Shown one piece after another: positions 17,342 through 47,605 of a stretch of 64,000 nt of DNA (the first letter of the stretch is position 1; every line of letters begins with the position of its first letter). The translations under genes and the position numbers were made by a program. This DNA comes from Amoebidium appalachense (taxonomy: Eukaryota; Ichthyosporea): contig CAVNZM010000001.1 of the NCBI GenBank assembly GCA_963693365.1, forward strand, positions 4,216,001 through 4,280,000, read 5' to 3'. The notes below the pieces were generated by a model that was not told where the DNA came from, ran no database searches, and was given only the letters and a program-made list of their open reading frames with translations.

Positions 17342-17763
17342 ATATGATGTGTGATACATTATTACCACATGATGACATAGTTGGGCGCATTGATTGAGTG
17401 ATGGCAGGGATTTTGATGCAGTTAGTTAAACTTTGCCCATTTCACCAAATGTCGTCTGTGATTTCCCAGTGCTTGATTGATATAGTCGTGTTGCCGTGTA
17501 CATGCAACAGCAAGCTGGCATGGTGACCGGTTGGACAGCAGTTTTGCTGGGTATGCCAGCAAAGCACAAATACGATACGTGACATATTTATGGTTCACAC
17601 GTGCCCAGGTTGGGCTACGTGCGACCTTCTCTGTTTTTCTTTTAAATGTTGGCTTTGATGTGCTTGGTTTTCAGCTGAAATAATGAAAATAAAAACCAAC
17701 CATAGATAAATTACATGTTTCATTCGGAGCTCAGGTGCTGAATTAATCAATCGTGTGCATTCT

Positions 17764-17797
<34 letters not shown>

Positions 17798-18151
17798 ATA
17801 ATTTGCATACTCTTTCTGTATGGTTTGCATTCTGCATCGTGTTATCCGTTGTTCTTGTGTCTTCATACTTTATGACGCATTCAACCCCCAACCCCCCCCC
17901 CCCCTCCCCCCTCTCCCCCTTACCCCCCCCCCCCCCCCCCACCCACCCACAACTGTCCCTGCGTGCAAATATGTATGCACCTACAGGCGCCCATACGCGC
18001 TTCCCATATGCCACAGGCCTTGCACAAATGCATGCACGGACCCACACTGCCACGTGCACACACAAAAAGAGAGCTATATTAGAGAGACAGCATACAACGA
18101 ACATACACATGCACACACATGTCCATATGCATGTGTCAGCTCATGCCGAGT

Positions 18152-18221
<70 letters not shown>

Positions 18222-18988
18222 GTCACACACACACACGTTTCAGATACACACACACACACAAACCAACAACAACAACAACAAAAAAAAAGGGGGGGGGGGG
18301 GAGGTGGCGCGGGGACCCAACTGATCGATTATCTTAAATTCTCAATTTGCCTCCTATTGCCATAGCCGAAGAAAGTGTCTTATATAGACAACAGCAGATA
18401 TCCGTACGTACCTGATATACTACTAAGGGGATATACCGAGCAAAATTTCCCCCTAAACCTGAGACCAGTCTCTGTACATGTGCCTCGAGCAAACAGCTTA
18501 AACCCCTCCCTACCATAAAATACACCCACGGCCAGCTCGAATACAGCACACAATGATTGGTCCTACATCGGCACGGGTGTGTGTAATATTGTAACATCAG
18601 TGTGTGCTTTCAACTATATGCCATCCAGATTCCAGGACAAACAAACAACACAAGCATTGGCATAAACTATAGGGGTTTTATGCAACAAAGAGATGAGAAA
18701 TCCATACAGTATATATAGGATTCAATCTGCAGTCCAGACACTACCCAAAACTTTGCATTTCTACACACCTAACAAGAGTACATTATCCAGGCGCGGTCAT
18801 TACCACACCGCAGTTAAGATGTTAAGAATACCTAATTACACCTCCATTAGACTCCCAAAGGGCAAAATCAAAGTCATGAGGTTTAATTGTGGGGGAAAAA
18901 AAGAGGGAAAAAGAGAGAGAGAGAGAAAGAAAGAGAGAGAGAAAAAAAACTTGCAGGCTCCCGATCCAATTAGGAAAAGACCTGATAC
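17342..18988. other. Intergenic region between EMC10 and the next gene
   Basis: The likely EMC10 polyadenylation signal AATAAA is near 17688. A diverged 3' fragment of the dispersed repeat lies at 17798-17884 (plus strand, followed by C runs). A C run of over 50 followed by CA lies at 18153-18221. The stretch 18310-18988 is mostly unique sequence with a purine-rich tract near 18895-18950. I see no gene in it. Confidence 0.5.
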
Positions 18989-20552
18989 TCAAAATACCTT
19001 AAAACATTCTGCGGCCACACCCCCGGTGGTCAGAAAATCTTCCAGGATATCCATCTTTGTGCCGCAGCATCCAATGTCCTCGATCTCTTGCAGCAGCACC
19101 AATCGGTAAGCCGATTGCATCGCCACGGCATACTGAAATTCATCGAGATCGATCTCGCGATCCTTTATGACGTCGTCGAATTCCTCCAACCCAAACCTAA
19201 ATTCCTTCACGCAAACTACCGATCCGTAAAACGCCTGGACGGATCTGTCGATTGCGTATTCGATTGCCATGGACATCATCATGTTAATGTACCCGTCGTT
19301 TATATCATCGTCCTCATATTGACCGTAACATAAATAGTGGAATTCCGAATCGTCGACCGGATGGTAGACTAGGGAGCGTGCAATCTGTGTGTGAGGGTAG
19401 GGAGTGGGTGAGTGTGTGTGAGTGTGTTGGGGGAGAGGGGGGGGGGGGGGGGGAGGGGGGGGGGGGGAGTTCATTCATTGCGTGTGCGGTGGGGAAAAAG
19501 GGAAACGATGTTGTGTGTGCTTGGGTGCATTTATTTGCGGTTACCAGCCCTCCCATCAATGCACGATAAATGATAGAGCTTACACGGTATAGTGCAAGTT
19601 GAGGGTTCGAGGCCCGAGCAAAAACATAAACACAGGAACATCATGCAATGTGGGTGTAGTTGCAAGAAAATGTGGGGGGTTTGGCAGGTAAATGTGTGGA
19701 ACGGGTTGCTGCATGGTAGGGAGAGAGAATGAGGAAGCCAGAGGAGAGGGAGGGGGGGGGGGGAGGGGGGGAGGGGGGTAGAGGGGAGGAAAGGTAGGGG
19801 ACGGAGGTTGGGGGTGGGGGCTGGGGGGGGGGGGGTTTGAATGCGGAACACAGTACGAAGTACGCATAGACGATGAGAAGCATGATGCAGGACACATGCA
19901 AAGGCAAACATTCAAGTATGCAGCATCAGCCATGCGCACAGTATGCGTCATAAGCAGAGCCCATCCTCAGGGAGGGCCCAAGTCATCAATTGCGTCTGAG
20001 TTTCGACCCCTTAGCCCGCGTATATACGACGCTCCAACTCAGACAGCAGCATCAACTGAACTTGGGTGGGTCAACCCGTCTTGATCAAAGACGAGCAGGG
20101 TTGCTTATGCAAGCAAGGTGAGCAAAACGGTGAAGATGTGTGTGCAAACTAATGCAGTGCAGCGACAAACGCGTATGTGCTTACAGATGCACGACACAGA
20201 GCAACCATGCCCGGTTGCATGGAAGTAAAGATGTCGGGGGGGAGGGTGGGGGGAAGGAGGGAGGGAGGGAGGGAGGGAAGGGAGGAGGAAGAGTGGGGGG
20301 GGGGGGAGGATATGTGTACACCGCACACACAACGAGGGTGCAAACACAATGCAAACAACAGAGAACAAAAATCCCTTCTTGTGGCATGAAACCCAAAATA
20401 AACGTAGAACCGCCTCACTCGTGTTTAACAGATCTTCAACGGTCTGCAACTGAGCGCATGCACGTGAGCAGGCAGATAGTTAGTGCTCTGGATAGGCTTG
20501 GGGTGAGGTGGTGTAGGCGTGTGCCTGTGTTTTGGGCAAGGGGAGGGGGCAG

Positions 20553-20583
<31 letters not shown>

Positions 20584-21429
20584 AATTCAAATGCAAGCAC
20601 CCATACGAATTGCAACAACACAACCAAAAACACTGTGCAAAATACACACCAAACACACAAAGCATGCAACACAATGCAAACACACCGTTTTGACGTCGCA
20701 GCCAAGCAATTTGGCCACTGCGGCCATTCTATCCTTTTCATTGATGCTGGGGCCTAGATCCACATGGCGGGCCTTCACCTTTTGGCCCGAATACTCCTCA
20801 CGATCAATAATCACTGCATCTTTAAGTGTACCATCCCCCTTTTTAATTGGTTGTTTGGTGTTGGTCCCCGTTCCCTTGGCTTTTTGCATGCATTTGGCCG
20901 CTAAATCGCACGGGAGCTTGCCTGGCGGGGGGATTGTGATGGTTAAGGTGGGCTTGGTTCCTTTTTTGGTAGTGCTGGTGGCGCTAGACAACTTTTTAGG
21001 TGAAGAACTAGGGGACGTAGTGGTTGGTTTGGTCTGGGTGGATGAGGGGTTTGCCTTTTTTGGTTGGTTTTCCACCACTTTCGATGCTGGTGCTACGGGC
21101 TCATGGGATGGTGACTTTGATGGAATGAATAGGGGCGATGTGATAGCAGTGGTGTCAGTGGTGGTTATCGACTTTGCCGAAGTGGTCACGTGACTGGTCG
21201 ATGATGATTGGCTAGAAGCGCTGGTGGTTGCAGCAGCTGCCGCAACGTATTGGGCGGTGGTCACTGTGACACTGCACACTGGTTCGATTTGATTGGACGA
21301 GGGGGCCAGCCATGAACCAATCACAGGCAGGTGCGGGGCCACGGCCTGAAGCAGGCAAATGAAGAAGGCCACGAGGAAGGCCTGCACGACAAGCTGCACG
21401 GTCAGCCCGTAGGGGGATGACGGGATAGC

Positions 21430-21432
<3 letters not shown>
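18989..21432 (-). CDS. Ser/Thr/Pro-rich single-pass membrane protein, 5' end missing
   Basis: I do not recognise this protein. Exons inferred on the minus strand are 21432-20686, about 20449-20390 and 19384-18989. The first begins right after a CA repeat ending CAG, and no upstream exon was found. The first exon encodes PYGL, a hydrophobic stretch of about 22 residues ([19 protein letters not shown]), and a mucin-like region of about 130 residues rich in Ser, Thr, Pro and Lys. It ends with [19 protein letters not shown] and a KLLGCD segment. The last exon is acidic and aromatic ([40 protein letters not shown]), and stops at ECFKVF or is spliced at AAG/GTATTT. It may be a membrane protein with a long linker. 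The exon set is plausible, but the middle donor is unsure. Confidence 0.45.
19836..20230 (-). repeat. Dispersed poly-C-tailed repeat, long copy
   Basis: On the minus strand this copy reads from TTTACTTCCATGCAACC through CTTGCATAAGCAACCCTGC, the GATC-centred inverted repeat, the box A- and B-like motifs and GCATTCAAA to a C run. It lies between exons of the minus-strand membrane protein gene and is therefore sense to its host. Confidence 0.85.
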
Positions 21433-21495
<63 letters not shown>

Positions 21496-21523
21496 AGAAG
21501 GGGATGCTGGGGTAGCCTGTGTG

Positions 21524-21566
<43 letters not shown>

Positions 21567-22468
21567 GCGTGTGTGCGTGTGTGCGTGTTTGTGGGTGTGT
21601 GCCCGCGAGCGTGTGTGTGTTTGTGTGTGTGCGTGCGTGTGTGGTTGCGTGTGCGGGCGCACATGTGCCTGCATGCTTGCTTGCGTGAGCATGTATGCTG
21701 CCTTGCGCCTATCTGTGTGTGTGCATGTGCGTGTGCGTGGTTTAATGTGTGCGTGTGGTGTTTGGCACATGTATGTGGGGGGGTAGAGGGAGCGGAGGGA
21801 GGGAGGGAGGGAGGGAGAGAGGAGGGAGAGAAGGGGGGGACCGGGGGGGGGGGGGGAGGGGGAGATGCGGGAGGGGGGGGAAAGGGGAAGAGGGGCAGAG
21901 GCCGAGAGGGGGAGAGAGGGCAAGAAAAAGAGGGAGACAGGGAGAAAGGGAGAAGGAGAGCGAGGGAGGAGAGAGGGAGGGAGGGAGAGAGGGAGAAAGA
22001 CGAGAGAAGCAGAGAGGGAGCGGAGGGGGGTGGGGGGTTGGGGGGTTGGAGAGAGAGAGTGTGTGTGTGTCTGTATTTGCACATATCAATGCTGCGCGTG
22101 CATATGGATGAGTGCAGATGAATTTAAGTGGAAGGATTGGTTGGTGTTGTTATGATTGGGCTCGTGTTTAAGTATGTCTGTCGTATAAGGAAAATGTTTG
22201 GCCCCATTCCTTCTCTCTGTGTGTGTTGGTCGTGTGTGCTTGTGTGTGTGTATGTGCAGTGCGTGTGTGTGTATGCGTATGAGCCCGGGGGGAGGGGGGG
22301 GGGGAAGGGGGGGGGTTCTGGACACTGTGATTTGTGCCTTTAATTCTGTAAATGTGTCTGTTGGTGGGGCTTTATGACTGTGTGTGTGTGCGTGTGTGTG
22401 TGCGCGTCGCGCATGTGTGCATACTAGGGTGCATGCTTGCGTGCGTGCATGTGTGTCAGGTGTGTCAA

Positions 22469-22544
<76 letters not shown>

Positions 22545-22780
22545 GTGTGCATGCTAGGATTTATGCATACGTGTTTGCATGAGTGTCAGGTGTGTCAACA
22601 GTGTGTGTGTGTGTGTGTGTGTTCGTGTGTGTGTGTGTGTGTGCGTGTGTGTGTGTGTGAGGCGTACCGCCTTTACCATCTCTCTCTTTGTGCACGTTTG
22701 TATGCGGCCATTATGGTATGGAACATTTTTACTCTCTCAATCTGTATGTGTGTGTGGTGTACGAATTGTGTGCATGGGTG
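21433..22780 (+). repeat. TG microsatellites with GA-rich and duplicated segments
   Basis: TG repeats occupy 21433-21493, 21522-21560, 22472-22541 and 22601-22660. A G/A-rich tract runs from 21777 to 22060. The segment around GTGTGTCAGGTGTGTCAACAG occurs twice, at about 22449 and 22584. Apart from the CAG at 21433, I assign no exon here. Confidence 0.9.
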
Positions 22781-22876
22781 TGTTTCTGTGCGCTCGGTGC
22801 GTGTGTGTTGTATTAAAAGCGTGTGTATGATTATGTGTGTGCCACTGCATGTGTGCGTGCCTGGGTTGACGTTTTC

Positions 22877-22942
22877 TTATATCTGCCTTTCGTTGGCAAG
22901 GTTGAGAAGAGTGTGGATGTCCAGCGAGAAGGTGGGAGGGGG

Positions 22943-22984
<42 letters not shown>

Positions 22985-23464
22985 CTGCTTTGGATCCTCC
23001 AACTTGGGCGACGTGGGCGCGTGGGTAGGTGTTGGGGGGAGAGGGGATGGGCAGGGATGTTGGGGGGGGGGGGATGGGAGGGGGGGGGGGGAAGGGGGGG
23101 GGGGGAAGGCAATAGAAGCGAAAGACGAGGATGAGAGAGTGTACCTCTGTGGGTGGTCTTTGGCTTCTTCCTTCGTATCTGAGAGCTCCTTCTCCACCTG
23201 CTCCGTAATCCTCACAGTTCCAAACGCCTTTCTTTCCTTTTTGGGCCTCCCATCCTCCTCAACTACACACTGCAGCTTGTGTTCTGGAAAGTGGTCTCTC
23301 TGGCACTCGGCACTGCAATAGCGCACAAGCCGGCAACGCGCACACTTCTTGGTGGCTACCTTGTCGCAGGTCTCGCTTGCGCAAACCTTCTCTGAACGAG
23401 CCTTTGCATTATGATCATGTTGTGTGTTGGGCGTAGAGGACGAAGGGCCCGAGCCCTTCCTCAT
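22877..23464 (-). CDS. MYND-type zinc finger protein
   Basis: The start ATG at 23464 opens MRKGSGPSSSTP. Residues of about 30-75 form a MYND finger, with Cys pairs CASETC and CARC, then CSAEC, and H and C in HKLQC. This is the C-x(4)-C, CxxC, C-x(3)-C, H-x(3)-C pattern of the fold, which usually mediates protein-protein contacts in transcription and signalling. A basic and acidic segment (KKERKAFGTVRITEQVEKEL) follows. The frame then stays open through Pro-rich codons made by C runs to SLDIHTLLNLANERQI and a TAA at 22877, 195 residues in total. C runs are open in every frame, so an intron from the GTACAC donor near 23144 is equally possible. The MYND part is well supported; the C-terminus is not. 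Confidence 0.7.
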
Positions 23465-24773
23465 CTTCACTCTAGCGTTAGCGTGCACAAGAGCTCACCG
23501 TGCCACCGGGTGCATACTGCTTCGTTGTCAGGCAGAGGTCTGCCACCTACTGAGATGGCTCCTTATTTTTCCTTAAACATTCAGCGAACACTGCACTCTA
23601 TCGAACCGTCGAGGCGCCGCGACAGAAAGCATGCACGCGGTCGCGAGAGTGTAAGGAAAAATCGAAATCGCCTGCAGCGAACGTAAAGTTCATCGCAGCG
23701 CTTGCACACCGTCAATACGTGTGAGGGCAGAGGTACTGCAAGCAGATGCAAGCATATGCGCGCGCCAATATTATATTCCGACCAATCAGACGTAGGTTCT
23801 GACGTAGGTAGCCTAAAGCGCGCTTACATTCTTCTAAAAGATCCGTCTTTTGGCAGAGTACTTTATGACGTCATTTAGGGTGATCAGGACTACAGGCACC
23901 CTCCACGTTTACTTATAGGTAGCCTTGACTGCAGTACCAGTCACACTGACCATATGATCTCGACCTAATTAGGCATGTACATACTCCGTCCTAGACTGTA
24001 GCTACGTATCCGTCCTACATACTCGGGTTCTAGGGAAGCTAAACAAGCGTCAAGACGGTTGTCAAAGTGAGCAAGTGTTGAACATGTGCACCCCGGGTGC
24101 ACCCACCATCATCCATCCATGACAATGGCTGGTGTATGTCATATATATGCACATGGGATGATCTCCGGGGCTGGGGCCAGCTGCAGGCCAAGATGTGGAG
24201 ACACAGGCGAACGGGAAGGGGAGGAGGGCGGAAGGGAATGAGGGAGTAACGAGGACATCATATGCTGCGCTAGCTATCGGTCACGCTAGAACGACGTCTT
24301 CCCACTCTATTTTCAGGCGCCTGGCACACAAGGCCACATGTGTGCATATGCCCTGGTTGGCCGTGCCCAGCATGCAGCCGTCTGCCGTATATGCAGCCCT
24401 TCACGGCGTGGCACCATGCACTGTGTCTTTTTTATTGAAGCCCGGGCAACCCCATCGCATTATATATACACAGGCAAGGACTCTGCCAACCAAAAAAAAA
24501 AAGCTTGGTGACTTAAGGACCGGGGGTACTTGAAAAGAAGTAGAATACACTACTGCTAATTCGCTCAACCTTTGGGGTCAAGCTGGGATTGCAAGGTAGA
24601 AAAATAGAGCCTTACAATCAACTAGTGACTGTACATACATACTATACAAATCTAATCATTATACTGCACGGACAATATGCTTCAGCATTAAAATACTATG
24701 GGGAATCAGATGTCCCAATTATTCGCCGTGTCTTAATCGGAAGCGGTGTGGCAAACGACGGGCAGTGCACGTT
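23465..24773. promoter_or_regulatory. Intergenic region upstream of the MYND gene
   Basis: This is unique sequence without an assigned gene. It contains a perfect CRE-type TGACGTCA palindrome at 23866-23873, two GACGTAGG motifs near 23790-23812, and CCAAT boxes at about 23765 and 23782. All lie 300-410 bases upstream of the MYND start. On the left side of the amidohydrolase stop, a minus-strand AATAAA (TTTATT near 24428) could serve that gene. Confidence 0.4.
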
Positions 24774-33769
<8,996 letters not shown>

Positions 33770-34836
33770 GTTGGATTGAATCCTAGGAGGTAGAGTGGGA
33801 AGGAAGGGTGTTGTGGGTAGCTTTCGAAAATGAAATTAGGTGGTTCGTGGATGTTGGGGCCACTCTATGTACTCTTTAGTACTCCCTAGGGTAAAGAAGT
33901 GTGTAGAATATGAAGCGCTACTGTACAGGAGGAGAAAAACATGCGGAGCTGATGTCAGTTTTCTTTTGTATTTTTGTGGCTCATGGAAAAGTGAACCAAT
34001 CAAGAGAAAGAATAGAATCTCTCTCTACTACAGTGTGGACTCCTAGCTAGAATTACGTCAACCAAGATGCTCATGAGCAACCTTTGATTTCTGTATTTAA
34101 TGAGCTAAGCATAACCCAAGGGACAGCTAAAACCTTAAATATAAATATTATTGTTTTTGGTGTATAGGGTGCTTATAAATTATTTATTAGTCCTACTAAG
34201 TAGCATCCTGTTCTTTTTCGATGTGCTTGCATATTTGCAAAAACAGGTATGGGGTGAAAAGCCAGTGCTTGATCCAGATCACCGGCCCAAGCCGCCCGAA
34301 CTTGGCGTGGCGTGGTGCCGACGCCTGTGTCTGTCTTTGGAACGAGCTCTGTCAGCCTCTGTGGGACTAATATTAGTATTCAGAGCTTTTATTAGTTTGT
34401 TAATTACTGTTAGGTTGTTAATTTGTGCCAAAATTTTGAGTCACTGGTAGCAACTGCTTTAAGTTTGCGAATTTGAGCAATACACGGAGTCGTCTTCATC
34501 TCGCTCTCTGATGCAAAAAGTGTAACTATTTTATTCATCACTACAATTCGCTTGAAGCCAAACCCTGGTGCTCATAGGTTTTCGGCTTTAAAATTCCCTT
34601 TCTTACTCCACCACCTCTTGACCAACTCCATCTTCTTTTTCCGCTCCCCTCCCTCTTTTCTTCCCCTTTCCCCACTCTCTGCCTCAAAGCTCTCTCCTCT
34701 CTCTCCCCCTCCCTCCCCTTCCCCCCTTCCCCCCGCCCCCCCAACCCCACTCCTTTCCCCACCATACCCACTTCGCTCTCTGTACAGCTCTTTCTCTCTC
34801 TGCCTCTTTTCTGAGTCCACACCCACCCACGTCACC
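33770..34836. promoter_or_regulatory. Shared upstream region of two divergent hydrolase genes
   Basis: The amidohydrolase starts leftward at 33769 and the amidase rightward at 34837, so this 1.07-kb stretch must hold both promoters and 5' untranslated regions. It is mostly unique, AT-rich sequence, becoming C/T-rich from about 34600 to the amidase start. A short open segment around 34248-34450 could be an untranslated or alternative exon, but I find no clear link. I see no firm TATA box. Confidence 0.45.
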
Positions 34837-44471
<9,635 letters not shown>

Positions 44472-44480
44472 GTCTGTTGT

Positions 44481-44482
44481 CT

Positions 44483-44574
<92 letters not shown>

Positions 44575-44580
44575 GGGGGG
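44481..44580 (+). repeat. Compound tract T-run, (GT)n, G-run after amidase stop
   Basis: About 24 T, 34 bases of GT and a G run of about 40 begin 10 bases after the amidase stop codon. The layout copies the one after EMC10 at 17247. Confidence 0.95.
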
Positions 44581-45812
44581 GGCTGATCATGTAGTAGTGT
44601 ATGTAGCGCATGAAAGAGCAGCAGTCGGTGCGGTGCGCAAGGTGGGGTGATACATATCGTGTAAATATGAGGAGTGACACTGTATGGTGAAGAAGTTGAT
44701 GTGCACCCCTTCTCAGTTGTTGCATGGCATCGTTTTTATGATTCTCCTGTCACAAGCCCCCTCCCTCGCACCAACCCAACCTTGCACCAGCTTCCCAGTC
44801 ACCTTTTCTGGAGTTCTACTTTTTCCCTACTGTCTTTTTGGAGTCTTTTTAGAAGTCTAATTAGTAGTGTATCACACGCTGTGATGGTTTGAACGAATGA
44901 TTTAGACGAACACACTCATTCCTTTGCATATCAGTCAAAGTTAATAAAGGAATTCTGAAACGGAAATCTCATCCTGGATCAAAGCTTGTGCGGGTGGGTG
45001 GGGGCCAGGGATGAAGAGGTGAAAGTGTGGGTGGGTGCCACTGGGTGAATGGGTGTGTACGTGTGGGTGGTGGTGGTGCACGTGCTTGGGGAGGGGGGTG
45101 GTGGGGGGGAGGGGGGAGGGGGGCGGCGGGTGCGGGGGGAAGAGGGAGAGAGGCACTGCAAAATCATAGTGACGAAAAAAAAAAAAAAATAAAGGAAAGA
45201 AAGGAGGAGGGGGGGGGGGGGGGGGGGAGGGGGGGGGGGGGTTGGAACAGGAGAAAGCAACTGCAGGCGTGCACTGACGAAGCTGCAGTGAAGGGTTGAA
45301 GGTAGCACAGAGTTGGGGGGAAGAGGAAACTCGAAGGCCTTGATTCCGATCCAATGTGGGCTGAGCCCGCCATTTCTGCATGGAGGACCAATCAAACACG
45401 ACCTCCTTATCTGATTATTGGCTGCGTTGCCAACGGGTCGCGCTCCTGCCAGCCTCAGGCTGCCAGCTTCAGGAAGACCAATGCCTCAGGCTGCCCTGCC
45501 CGGCTGACTAAATTGGGCGACTACAGAAAACCCACCCAAATACCCAAACCTAAACCCAGATTTCTTTATAATACATAGGCGTGCAGTGCGAAGCGGCGGT
45601 CATGCCGGATGCGTGACATCTGGGTTTAAAATCTAGGTTTGGGTTTTGGGTATTTGGGTGCGGTATAGCCGTCCATTAGAGGCTTCCTTTCACTCCACTA
45701 CAAAAAAAAACATCGGGTCTCGGAACACTATCAATCTGTTGTACATGCACACACACTCTATTCCACTTGTTTCTCCTCTCAATAGCTCCTGCTCTACTTT
45801 CATGCATACAGA
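44581..45812. other. Intergenic region with an inverted repeat
   Basis: An AATAAA near 44943 may end the amidase transcript. G-rich tracts occupy 45085-45240. An imperfect inverted repeat with arms 45533-45562 and 45618-45660 contains telomere-like CCTAAACCC and GGGTTTA motifs. No gene is seen. The sequence TCTCAATAG shortly before 45790 could be a 3' splice site for a 5' untranslated exon of the next gene. Confidence 0.5.
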
Positions 45813-47054
45813 ATGGCTACTCCTGACATCCTTGCCCTGTTCAACTTCACCCAAAAGGAGCTGCTCGATGGTCTTAAAGACCCCATGCGTCCAGAAAGTG
45901 TAGGACCAGCGGTGCTCAAAGGATTAACACACACTGACTTGAAAGCCCTGTCAAAATACACAGTAAGGGAAATTGTCGTGGGTTCCATGTCCATAAACAA
46001 GAGATATTACACCGTATACGTTATCATCCTTCAGGATTCGCACACGTCCACCGAAGATGGCTCACACTCGTTCCGCATTTTGATAGGCCAACCACGTGGG
46101 GCTCAAGGAGGGAGGCTTAACGTTCCTGAGAAAAACAAGAGTTCTCTATTCACCGGGAAAATAGTGAGAAATGAGAGTGACAGAAGGAAGGATTTTGCAC
46201 GGATGCTCTACGTGGGCGGCGCTGACCGTTTGGACATCTATGACTGCGATCACTTTCGAAAGGAACTAGAGAAACAGGGAAAACAAAAGATCACCCAGCC
46301 GGAGTTTCTCGAAAGCATCACTGTTGTTCGCACTGACCCGCATAGAATTAGTTACTCAAATGTCCGTAAGCCTCTCCATTACTTTCTCGACGTAAAATCG
46401 AACCCGAAACCTTTGCCCCCTTCTGCAGGTGACATTACGGCTGAGTCAGACAGAGAAAACGCAGGTTCGGACAGGGAAGGGGAAACAAGACACCAGGAAA
46501 TGACGGCTACAGTGACAAACGTGCAGGCAAGATTGCAACACCAGTCCTCCAACGAGGAAGAGGGGGGAGGGAGACGGGACATGGGTGGTGAAAGGGAGAA
46601 GCGCACTTTGGAAGGAGAGGGACGGGAGGCCGCTGGAGAGAGGAGTAAGAAAGGAAGGTATTGCGAGTGTGGGGATGCAAGTGAGACTGAGCCAAGAGAA
46701 AAGAAGGAAGGGAGGATCGAGGGAGAGGAGGTGGGCATGGAGCAGAATTTGGGTGGTGCGCTTGCGGAGGAGGAGCGGGAGGAAGAGGTTAGTGTTCGAG
46801 ACGTGAACCTGGAAGAAGAACTTCGCATGTTGTTGAGAAAAGTCGAACAAGCGAAAAAAGAGGAAAGTTTGACAATTGAAAGGGAAAGGAAGCAGAAACA
46901 GAAACAGAAGGAGGAATTGCAGAAGATGTTTCTTGCTCGAAAGAATGGTTTGGAGAAGTGGTTCTGGGAAAAGATGAGAAAATTTGAGCAAGAGTTTGAG
47001 ACCAAGATTGCTGAAGACGAACGCGAGTTTAATTTGTTTCTAGATGCACTGTAA
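45813..47054 (+). CDS. Intronless unknown protein with coiled-coil tail
   Basis: This is a single uninterrupted frame of 413 residues, unusual here because its neighbours have up to 14 exons. I do not recognise it. Residues 1-60 look helical (MATPDILALFNFTQKELLDG, then ALSKYTVREIVVG). Residues 60-200 form a compact region (YYTVYVIILQDSH, SHSFRILIGQPRG, RLDIYDCDHFRKELEKQGK, ISYSNVRKPLHYFLDV). Residues 205-330 are acidic, Arg/Glu/Gly-rich and low in complexity. From about 330 to the end, a charged heptad-like stretch (EEELRMLLRKVEQAKKEES; FEQEFETKIAEDEREFNLFL) predicts a coiled coil. There are no transmembrane segments and no signal peptide. Codon choice looks ordinary. It could be a retrocopy or a gene of mobile origin, but no poly-A or terminal repeats prove it. 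Confidence 0.7.
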   Translation: MATPDILALFNFTQKELLDGLKDPMRPESVGPAVLKGLTHTDLKALSKYTVREIVVGSMSINKRYYTVYVIILQDSHTSTEDGSHSFRILIGQPRGAQGGRLNVPEKNKSSLFTGKIVRNESDRRKDFARMLYVGGADRLDIYDCDHFRKELEKQGKQKITQPEFLESITVVRTDPHRISYSNVRKPLHYFLDVKSNPKPLPPSAGDITAESDRENAGSDREGETRHQEMTATVTNVQARLQHQSSNEEEGGGRRDMGGEREKRTLEGEGREAAGERSKKGRYCECGDASETEPREKKEGRIEGEEVGMEQNLGGALAEEEREEEVSVRDVNLEEELRMLLRKVEQAKKEESLTIERERKQKQKQKEELQKMFLARKNGLEKWFWEKMRKFEQEFETKIAEDEREFNLFLDAL

Positions 47055-47574
47055 ATATTCTTTGAATCATGTATGCCTCTAATGCTTTTATGTGAAAGGA
47101 ATTGTTGAATAGGTCGATATGAGGACTGGGATGAGGGAAGGAACAGGGAGGGAGGAAGAAGGGAGGGGGGGGGGGGGGGGAGGGGAGGGGAGGGGGGTTG
47201 TGAGTAGAGGGGTGTGCGCAGTATGTCTAGACGAGAGGCAATTATTTGTTAGGTAAAAAGCACAACCCGTGCTACATATGCACGCTGCCATGCTAGCTCT
47301 GACACTCACAGCACGAAACAAGTCACCTTTGCATGTGGAATTATTAGTTGTTCTTTTCATGCATGCAATCCTAGTGTTTTTGCATTCCATCATGCTATGC
47401 ATGACATTGAGTATGGTCAGCAGTGTTCAACATATTGAATGGCAGACTTTCTTTCTCTTGCTTTTTACGGCAACAAAATACATACATATATAGCTATCAG
47501 TGCACATTTATTGTCGTTCCATACATTGTGATATGTTCAAATCCAGAAACAGTACAGCTTACCCCCCTCTCCCC

Positions 47575-47605
<31 letters not shown>

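Noticed and set aside
20587-21399. Start of the membrane protein at the GTG at 21399
   Set aside because: The frame is open upstream to a CAG acceptor at 21432, and GTG is an unlikely start in a eukaryote. The first exon is more likely elsewhere.
34151-34450. Hydrophobic open frame between the two hydrolase genes
   Set aside because: It has no recognisable motif and no clear link by splice sites to either gene, and the sequence is AT-rich intergenic in character.
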